From Ardenticatenaceae bacterium (lineage in GTDB: Bacteria > Chloroflexota > Anaerolineae > Promineifilales > Promineifilaceae): a stretch of DNA of 64,000 nucleotides. The position numbers and the translations under genes are program-made. Positions 58,550-64,000 of the stretch are shown here, in pieces (within the stretch, counting starts at the first letter, position 1; each line of letters starts with the position of its first letter). The DNA is taken from the NCBI GenBank assembly GCA_020634435.1, contig JACKBS010000008.1:124001-188000 (forward strand). Direction: 5' to 3'. Below the pieces are notes generated by a model. That model had not been told where the DNA came from, ran no database searches, and was given only the letters and a program-made list of their open reading frames with translations.

Positions 58550-59488
58550 TTACTGCGCCAGGTAGTACGGTTTCTCCTGGTTACTGACGCTGACGTACTG
58601 CGGGGTGAGCCCCTCCGCCAGCAGTTCCTCTACGATAGTTTCATACACCACAAGCTTTTGTGACATATCGGTGCCGGTGCCAAAAAATACGCGCCAGCCA
58701 CGCCCGTCCTGATAGCTAAGTCCACTCGACGGCCGATAATAGAGCCGGTCGATGTTGGGCCGCAGCTGCTTGAGCTGCAAGGCTCCGGCCAGCACATCGT
58801 GCGACAAGAAGCGCATGTTGGCGGTGGTGGAGTCTACGGCCGTTTCTCCGTCCACGTCATCGGTTTGTTGATCAGCGGTGGGGGTGGCGATGACGGCCGT
58901 TGCCGCAGCCACACCTTCCACTTCCGATTGAATCATCAACAAGCCCAACGACGAGCTGCGCGCAGGCACCAGCCGTCCGGTGCGGGTGACCCAGAACTGG
59001 TTGCTGCCTTCCACCCAAATGGCAATCGGCGAATCCTCGGTGACGGTGATTTGCACCTGGTTGGGCCAGTTGAGCGTGACCTCAGCCGAAATGATGCCCG
59101 GCACGGTATCCATGATTTGCTGAGCGGCCGTTCCTGGATCGGCGGCAAAAATGTGTGATCCCGCCAGATTGCTGGCCTGTACTACTTCCGTCGCGGGCAC
59201 CGAAATAACACCCTCCACCGGAATGGTTGTCAGGTAGAAGTTTTCATCCATGCCGATGAGCGTGAGCGCATAAATTGACAGTGCCAGCAGCCCCAGGCTG
59301 AGCCAGCGCGCCGAGAGCATCATCTGGCGCAGGCTGGTCATGGGCACCTTCACCCGCGTCTGGTTGCGGCGGCGACGGCGACGCGCGTTTTTCGGCACAC
59401 TCAAGCGCGGCATGGTTACGGCCGTATCCATGCGCCGCATCTTGGGCTGTTTACGTAGGCGTCGTGACTGGGTCTCTTGTCGTTTCAT
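58550..59488 (-). CDS. ftsQ: Cell division protein FtsQ/DivIB
   Basis: 312 residues. A long basic cytosolic N-terminus (1-60, many Arg/Lys), one membrane segment (about 63-82), POTRA domain (about 88-160, beginning FYLTTIPVEGVISVPATEVV) and a beta domain with AIWVEGSNQFWVTRTGRLVP. FtsQ links early and late division proteins outside the membrane. An insertion rich in Thr/Asp/Ala (about 195-225) is encoded with two ACGGCCGT copies and is probably disordered. Lies between ddl and ftsA as in many dcw clusters. Confidence 0.9.
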   Translation of the reverse strand: MKRQETQSRRLRKQPKMRRMDTAVTMPRLSVPKNARRRRRRNQTRVKVPMTSLRQMMLSARWLSLGLLALSIYALTLIGMDENFYLTTIPVEGVISVPATEVVQASNLAGSHIFAADPGTAAQQIMDTVPGIISAEVTLNWPNQVQITVTEDSPIAIWVEGSNQFWVTRTGRLVPARSSSLGLLMIQSEVEGVAAATAVIATPTADQQTDDVDGETAVDSTTANMRFLSHDVLAGALQLKQLRPNIDRLYYRPSSGLSYQDGRGWRVFFGTGTDMSQKLVVYETIVEELLAEGLTPQYVSVSNQEKPYYLAQ

Positions 59489-59511
59489 AATTAATACTGT
59501 TTGTCATGCCC

Positions 59512-59568
59512 GCGAAGGCGGGCATCCATCTTTCAACTGAGTGGATACCCGCCTACGCGGGTATGACA
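59512..59568. repeat. TGTCATnCCCGCG-type hairpin between ddl and ftsQ
   Basis: TGTCATGCCCGCGAAGGCGG and its complement CCGCCTACGCGGGTATGACA form a long stem around ATCCATC...GTGGAT. One of three copies here (also near 48.7 and 63.2 kb). The word TCATTCCCGCGnnGGCGGGAATCCA is widespread in bacterial intergenic repeats. Confidence 0.85.
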
Positions 59569-59583
59569 GGGAAAGTAAATGGT

Positions 59584-60693
59584 TTATTCCAACGTCGTTT
59601 TCAACCGTTTTTTCTCTTCATGCCGCTCGATGGCCAGCTCGATGAGCCGGTCTAGCAGCTGGCTGTAGGGCAGGCCGGTGGCTTCCCACAGCTTGGGATA
59701 CATCGAGATGCGCGTGAAGCCGGGAATGGTGTTGATCTCGTTCAGGTAGAGACGGCCGTTTTCTGTCTCCATCAGCAAATCCACCCGGCCTAATCCAGCG
59801 CAATCAATCGCCTTGTACGCTTGGACGGCCAAACGGCGCACTTCGTCACTGACTGCTTCGGTTAAATCGGCCGGAATAATTAGCTCGGAATCATCGCTGA
59901 CGTATTTGGCCACGTAGTCGTAAAAATCGCGGCGTGGGCGCACCTCGCCAACCACGCTGGCGACCGGTTCGCCGTTGCCCAGCACGGAAACTTCCAGCTC
60001 ACGCACCGTTACGCCTTGCTCGACCACAATGCGGCGGTCGTAGGCGGCGGCTTCGTTGAGACCCTTGCGCAGTTCATCCTGATTGCGGCATTTGCTGATG
60101 CCCACGCTGGACCCTAAATTGGCAGGTTTGGTGAAGACCGGGTAGGTCAAAATCGCCTCAATTTGATCGATGACTTCAAACGGCCGTTGCCGCCATTCGT
60201 TACTTTGCACCAGCAGCCAGGGCAGGACGGGTAAGCCGTTGGCCATCATCACGTGCTTGAAGATCGCTTTGTCCATGCCCACGGCCGAACCCACTACACC
60301 GGCACCGACGTAAGGCAGGTTGGCCAGCTCTAGCAAACCCTGAACCGTGCCATCTTCGCCATACGGACCGTGCAGCACCGGGAAAATGACGTCGAGCTGG
60401 GAAACGGCCGTCATTCCCCCATGCGCACCTTCGTCCAGCTGCATCAAGCCTGTCGCTTGCGGATCGGGCAGCAGGGTGGCGCGGTAGCTGGCCTTGCCTT
60501 CCGTGAGCGTGCCCACAACATCGCCTGTTAGCCAACGGCCGTCTTTGTCGATGCCAATCGGAATCACTTCATATTTGTCCGGGTTCAGGGCGCGCATCAC
60601 CGACTGCGCCGAGTTGAGCGACACCTCATGCTCGCCCGACCGTCCGCCGAAAATCACCCCGACCCGTAGTTTCTGTTTTCCGTTTTTGCTCAT
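59584..60693 (-). CDS. ddl: D-alanine--D-alanine ligase
   Basis: 369 residues, ATP-grasp enzyme that joins two D-Ala for the peptidoglycan stem peptide. VIFGGRSGEHEVSLNSAQSV (11-30), the P-loop-like KPANLGSSVGISKC, and the metal/active-site segment RVDLLMETENGRLYLNEINT ending in PGFT are all present. The ENGR in this conserved segment is encoded by ACGGCCGT. Length is that of the larger (DdlA/VanA-type group) ligases. The family's Phe/Tyr choice at the second substrate site was not resolved. In the dcw order it lies between murB and ftsQ. Confidence 0.95.
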   Translation of the reverse strand: MSKNGKQKLRVGVIFGGRSGEHEVSLNSAQSVMRALNPDKYEVIPIGIDKDGRWLTGDVVGTLTEGKASYRATLLPDPQATGLMQLDEGAHGGMTAVSQLDVIFPVLHGPYGEDGTVQGLLELANLPYVGAGVVGSAVGMDKAIFKHVMMANGLPVLPWLLVQSNEWRQRPFEVIDQIEAILTYPVFTKPANLGSSVGISKCRNQDELRKGLNEAAAYDRRIVVEQGVTVRELEVSVLGNGEPVASVVGEVRPRRDFYDYVAKYVSDDSELIIPADLTEAVSDEVRRLAVQAYKAIDCAGLGRVDLLMETENGRLYLNEINTIPGFTRISMYPKLWEATGLPYSQLLDRLIELAIERHEEKKRLKTTLE

Positions 60694-60702
60694 AAAAAAC
60701 CT

Positions 60703-60772
60703 GTAATTAGCAATTGGTAATTGGATAATTGTCCAAATTGCTTAATTACTTAATTACTAATTACCAAATTAC
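60703..60772. repeat. AATTAC-type hairpin between murB and ddl
   Basis: Left arm GTAATTAGCAATTGGTAATT (from 60703) and right arm TTAATTACTAATTACCAAAT (to 60772) are complementary words around a short centre. A different word from the GGAGATT family but the same construction. Confidence 0.75.
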
Positions 60773-61725
60773 TGAAAGTCCCAATCGCCAACCAGTTCCA
60801 CTTCCAATTCCAGCTCTACGCCAAATTGCTCGCGGACGCTGTTCCACGCCTCGGCAATGAGGGCGCGAATGTCTTCGGCCGTGGCCGTGCCATCGTTGAC
60901 AAAAAAGTTGGCGTGTTTTTCCGAAATTTGCGCGCCGCCGACGCTAAAGCCTTTTAATCCGGCGGCATCAATTAAATAACCCGCATAATAATTTTCTGGA
61001 TTTTTAAACATGGAACCGACCGTTGCGCCGCCCGGCTGGGTTTGCTTGCGGTGCGCCGTAAAGCCATCGGCACGGGCGATGAGTACATCGACCGGTTCCG
61101 GTGTCAGCTCCAGCTCGGCGCTGAGGACCACGCGGCGAGACAAATCGCGCCCTTGCTCCTGCTTGAGCACGCTGTCGCGGTAGGCGTAATTCATCTCGTT
61201 GTTGCCGTAGATGCGCTGCCCGCGGCCCGGTTCCCAAACAACCGCGGCACGCAAATTGCTGTTCATGTCCGAGCCATGCGCCCCAGAATTGCCCACCACC
61301 GCGCCACCAACCGTGCCGGGCACGCCGATGGCCCATTCCAGGCCACCCAGTCCTTTGCCAATGCACTGCCGCGCCAGCGAGGAGAGATTCATGCCCGACT
61401 CCACGGTGCAAATGACGTTGGCCCCAGTGTGGCGGAAGTTAATCGCCCGCGCCTTGTTCATAATCACCAGTCCGCTCACGCCGTAATCGGAGACGAGAAT
61501 ATTGGAGCCGCCGCCGAGCAGGGCGTAGGGGATGTGCTTTTTGTAGGCGATAGCTACGGCCGTTTCCAATTCTGCCGCGTTGTTTACCACCAAAAATAGC
61601 TGCGCCGGGCCACCGACGCGGGCCGACGTGTACCGCGCCAGCGGCTCGTCCAGCTTGAGCCGATCCTCAAAAGCTGCCTGTAACTCCTGAATTGCTGATA
61701 TCCGAATTGAGGTTCTCACGTTCAT
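60769..61725 (-). CDS. murB: UDP-N-acetylmuramate dehydrogenase
   Basis: 318 residues. FAD enzyme that reduces UDP-GlcNAc-enolpyruvate to UDP-MurNAc. YTSARVGGPAQLFLVV, LLGGGSNILVSDYGVSGLVI and GVPGTVGGAVVGNSGAHG are FAD-binding signatures; catalytic Ser in GGATVGSMFKNPE and the C-terminal Glu region follow. The lack of the Tyr-containing E. coli-type extra domain and the SMFKNP form place it with type II MurB enzymes. Overlaps murC by 4 bases (ATGA), so coupled. No signal peptide. Confidence 0.95.
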   Translation of the reverse strand: MNVRTSIRISAIQELQAAFEDRLKLDEPLARYTSARVGGPAQLFLVVNNAAELETAVAIAYKKHIPYALLGGGSNILVSDYGVSGLVIMNKARAINFRHTGANVICTVESGMNLSSLARQCIGKGLGGLEWAIGVPGTVGGAVVGNSGAHGSDMNSNLRAAVVWEPGRGQRIYGNNEMNYAYRDSVLKQEQGRDLSRRVVLSAELELTPEPVDVLIARADGFTAHRKQTQPGGATVGSMFKNPENYYAGYLIDAAGLKGFSVGGAQISEKHANFFVNDGTATAEDIRALIAEAWNSVREQFGVELELEVELVGDWDFQ

Positions 61726-63146
61726 GCATCACTCCACAACTGAATGCCCGCTAAAACTTGCTGGGCGACTTTGTTGCTGTCGCCTGCGCCCAGCGTTAAG
61801 ACCACGTCGTGCGGCCGTACCCGGTCCAAAATATATTTGGCTGCATCGTCCAGGTTGGGAATATGGACGGCGGATGGGTGGTTCATCGCTTGCAGGACAA
61901 CGGCCGTATCCAATCCCAGTGAATCGGTTTCCCGACTTTTGTAAATGTCCAGGGCCACCACTTTGTCGGCTTCGGCAAAGCAGGTGGCAAATTTTTCCAG
62001 CAGCAGCTTGGTGCGGCTAAAGGTGTGTGGCTGCCACACGGCCCAAATGCGCCGTCCGGGGTAGCGCTGCCGGGCGGCTTTCAGCGTCACCTCGATCTCG
62101 GTGGGGTGGTGGGCATAATCATCAATGATGGTCACGTTACCCACCTCGCCAATCAGCTCAAAGCGGCGGTTGACCCCGCTAAAGCTGCCCAACGCGGCAC
62201 GAATGACGTTGAAATCAATGCCCAAATCGGTCGCTACGATGATCGCTGCCAGGGCGTTGAGTACGTTGTGTTCGCCGGGCAGCCGCAGCCGCGCCAGACC
62301 AATCATCTGCCCTTCGGTTTCTACCAGAAAATCGGTGCCGCCCAGCTGGTTGGGGCGTAAATCCAGCGCCAGGTAGTCTGCCTGGGGCTGCTTGCCTTCG
62401 GTCGTGCCAATGGCGTAGGTGCTGATTTGCACGTCGGGCAGGTCTAGATTTTGGCGCAAGACGGCCGTTCCCGCATCGGTGCCACACATCACCAGATGGC
62501 CGCCTTCGGGCAGCAGCCCGGCAAATTGGGCAAACGCCGCCTGGTAGCTGGTCTCATCTGGGAAGATGTCCGGATGGTCATGCTCAATGTTGGTGATGAC
62601 CGACATTTCTGGCTTGAGGCCCAGGAACATGTTGTCGTATTCGTCAGCTTCTACCACAAAATAGTCACCTTCACCAAAGCGGCCGTTGCCGTCCAGCGAG
62701 GGCAAAATGCCGCCCACAATCACCGTCGGGTCCAGCTCGGCTTCCATCAAAATATGGGCAATCATGCCCGTGGTGGTGGTTTTGCCGTGCGTCCCGGCCA
62801 CAGCGATGCCGATCCGGTCGGCCATCAGGTGGCCGATAAAGTCGGACCGCTTCATCACCGGAATTTCAGCCGCGCGGGCGGCTTGCAGTTCCGGGTTGCT
62901 CTCCGGGATGGCCGAGGAGATGACTACCAGCTCGGCCCCGGCGATATTCTCGGCTTTGTGGCCCTGGAAGATGGTAGCGCCTTCGGCTTGGAGAACGGCC
63001 GTAATGTCATTCGCCGCCATGTCCGAGCCAGAAACGGTAAAGCCCCGTCCCAGCAGCACTTTGGCAATCGCCGAAATACCCGATCCACCAATGCCGATCA
63101 GATGAATGTGCATATTTGGCTGCAAAGAAAAGTTTTCTTCACTCAT
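61722..63146 (-). CDS. murC: UDP-N-acetylmuramate--L-alanine ligase
   Basis: 474 residues from the ATG at 63146; a start 12 codons upstream (GTG 63182) and one 11 codons downstream (ATG before HIHLIGIGGSG) are possible. Mur ligase adding L-Ala to UDP-MurNAc with ATP. N-terminal GIGGSGISAIAKVLLGRG, P-loop VAGTHGKTTTTGMIA, central EADEYDNMFL and INIEHDHPD-like TNIEHDHPD, and the C-terminal DDYAHHPTE are all in order. The upstream GTG option borders on the repeat at 63184-63253. Confidence 0.95.
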   Translation of the reverse strand: MSEENFSLQPNMHIHLIGIGGSGISAIAKVLLGRGFTVSGSDMAANDITAVLQAEGATIFQGHKAENIAGAELVVISSAIPESNPELQAARAAEIPVMKRSDFIGHLMADRIGIAVAGTHGKTTTTGMIAHILMEAELDPTVIVGGILPSLDGNGRFGEGDYFVVEADEYDNMFLGLKPEMSVITNIEHDHPDIFPDETSYQAAFAQFAGLLPEGGHLVMCGTDAGTAVLRQNLDLPDVQISTYAIGTTEGKQPQADYLALDLRPNQLGGTDFLVETEGQMIGLARLRLPGEHNVLNALAAIIVATDLGIDFNVIRAALGSFSGVNRRFELIGEVGNVTIIDDYAHHPTEIEVTLKAARQRYPGRRIWAVWQPHTFSRTKLLLEKFATCFAEADKVVALDIYKSRETDSLGLDTAVVLQAMNHPSAVHIPNLDDAAKYILDRVRPHDVVLTLGAGDSNKVAQQVLAGIQLWSDA

Positions 63147-63183
63147 CTCCAAAATCAAGTCCTGAATCACAATACTTCTCACT

Positions 63184-63253
63184 TGTCATTCCCACGAAAG
63201 CGGGAATCCACAAATTTGTCCCAAAATGGATACCCGCCTGCGCGGGTATGACA
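63184..63253. repeat. TGTCATTCCC-type hairpin between cvpA and murC
   Basis: TGTCATTCCCACGAAAGCGG and CCGCCTGCGCGGGTATGACA complement each other with AATCCA/TGGAT inside. Third copy of the family at 48703-48771 and 59512-59568; it lies 8 bases from the cvpA stop. Confidence 0.85.
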
Positions 63254-63261
63254 GGTTCGTA

Positions 63262-63840
63262 CTAAATCATCACAATAATCACAAATAAGAACACAATCAC
63301 CACCAAAAACGGCAGATATGGTTCCAACAGCGGCAGCGGTAGCCGCCCCATTAACGTGCCCAGACTAGAAGTGACATCGGGGCGGATTAAAACCGTGGGG
63401 TCAAACGGGTATGGCTCGCCAATGGGCAGCTGTAGCCATTCGCCCGTCGCCTGAATGCGGTACTCCAAAAATGACCAGAGCGCCCCCACAATCAGGTAAC
63501 CGTTTAGGGCGCCAACGATCAATCCCAGCAGTTTGTCTTGAAACGTGTCGCGCACCCGCAGCCGTTCGCCCAGCCGAGCCCCGGCAAATGCCGGGCCCTG
63601 GTAGCTGAAAAAGGCAATTACCAGGTGCAGCACGGCGAGATAATAGAATCGCGACCGCTCGGCCGGAATGGCCCCGCCAGTGGGTGCCAGGCCCAAAAAC
63701 AGGTTGCCGAACTGGTTAATGGCAAACAAGGATAGAATGAGTCCAGAGGTCGCGATGACTTCGCGGGTCCAGCCGCGCAGCGAACCAATGATGCCAAAAA
63801 ATAAAACCATCAACCAAAAAAGTGTCCCCAAACTTAGCAT
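63262..63840 (-). CDS. CvpA family membrane protein
   Basis: 192 residues from the ATG at 63840 (AAAGGAG eight bases upstream), four membrane segments (about 1-22, 26-45, 63-80, 100-122) plus a C-terminal hydrophobic segment. N-terminal GWTREVIATSGLILSLF is the family signature. CvpA was first linked to colicin V production in E. coli; its true function is unclear, with reports of a role in envelope stability. Its place between murG and murC is unusual for a dcw cluster. Follows murG by 4 bases, so translated from one transcript. Confidence 0.85.
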   Translation of the reverse strand: MLSLGTLFWLMVLFFGIIGSLRGWTREVIATSGLILSLFAINQFGNLFLGLAPTGGAIPAERSRFYYLAVLHLVIAFFSYQGPAFAGARLGERLRVRDTFQDKLLGLIVGALNGYLIVGALWSFLEYRIQATGEWLQLPIGEPYPFDPTVLIRPDVTSSLGTLMGRLPLPLLEPYLPFLVVIVFLFVIIVMI

Positions 63841-63844
63841 GGTC

Positions 63845-64000
63845 TCACTCCTTTCCTTTTTCCCCGGCCACGCTTTCAATGAGATTTGCCAGATTTTCTG
63901 CGCCGTTGGGAACGTCCAACGCGCGGGCTGCCTGGCTCATTTGGGCCAATTTGTCGGGATCTGCCATTAAAGTTTGGATGGTTGGCAGGAGTTTTTCATC
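63845..64000 (-). CDS. murG: UDP-GlcNAc transferase MurG, C-terminal end only
   Basis: 51 codons at the window edge, beginning in the reading frame DEKLLPTIQTLMADPDKL. The segment LMADPDKLAQMSQAARALDV matches the C-terminal helix of MurG (LLADPxRLxxMxxAAR), which adds GlcNAc to lipid I to make lipid II. The identification rests on this short pattern and on the place directly before cvpA/murC in the division cluster. The rest lies outside the window. Confidence 0.72.
   Translation of the reverse strand, partial: DEKLLPTIQTLMADPDKLAQMSQAARALDVPNGAENLANLIESVAGEKGKE

Noticed and set aside
1..64000. CRISPR arrays
   Set aside because: No regularly spaced 25-40 base direct repeats with unique spacers were found. 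The tandem units at 23.8 and 27.2 kb are only pairs and have hairpin or dispersed-repeat character.

Overview
The window looks like a chromosomal segment of a Chloroflexota-type bacterium, probably Anaerolineae-like; the assignment is an inference. It rests on the mixture of single-membrane-style lipoproteins, a dcw division cluster with FtsA/FtsZ plus MinCDE, an adenosylcobalamin-dependent ribonucleotide reductase, a stand-alone radical-SAM-associated DUF2344 protein, and arrays of 7TM histidine kinases. No rRNA or CRISPR is present; one tRNA is. The most striking base-level property is that the palindrome ACGGCCGT is scattered through genes and gaps at roughly three copies per kb, against one or two expected by chance in the whole window. 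This resembles the cyanobacterial HIP1 octamer but uses a different word.

Layout. 1-4.9 kb (minus): start of uppS, an unknown protein, a protein with a death-like effector-associated domain, a haloalkane dehalogenase, a glycosylasparaginase-type Ntn hydrolase and a serine hydrolase; the last two share a duplicated promoter cassette. 5-13.9 kb (plus): an ammonium transporter fused to a PAS/histidine kinase, GDP-mannose dehydratase, minCDE, rodA, a MITE-like element, gltX and tRNA-Gln(CUG). 14-22 kb: ECF sigma/anti-sigma pair, slipin, M28 peptidase, a lipoprotein, a UPF0173 hydrolase, a lytic transglycosylase and a 4-TM protein. 22-31 kb: methyltransferase, REP-associated tyrosine transposase with its hairpin repeats, a solute-binding-protein/leucine-rich-repeat fusion, a DHH-CBS-CCA-adding enzyme carrying an in-frame palindromic repeat, and a BrnT/BrnA-like toxin-antitoxin pair. 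31-38 kb: K+/H+ or Na+/H+ antiporter, PEP/pyruvate-binding protein, HIT protein, LysM-M23 lipoprotein. 38-46.4 kb (minus): six-gene phosphorelay array (hybrid kinase, three tandem 7TM kinases, two lone receivers). 46.7-50.3 kb: DUF2344 protein, NAGPA-like lipoprotein, and a thioredoxin-permease-ArsR operon with two matching operators. 50.3-51.35 kb: an IS1595-family element with perfect 8-bp target duplications. 51.4-54.7 kb: nrdJ, a YjzC-like small protein and nrdR. 55-64 kb (minus): a GRP-type transporter and the dcw cluster murG-cvpA-murC-murB-ddl-ftsQ-ftsA-ftsZ.

Working together: cell envelope and division are the main theme (uppS, rodA, minCDE, murBCG, ddl, ftsQAZ, lytic transglycosylase, M23 protein), with deoxynucleotide supply and its repressor nearby and a heavy signalling load. 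A second theme is small hairpin repeats. Every gap longer than a few bases inside the dcw cluster holds one, the same families lie at other gene junctions, and one copy sits inside a reading frame. Start sites were chosen by ribosome-binding sites and family alignments; where they differ from the longest possible frame this is stated in the entry.
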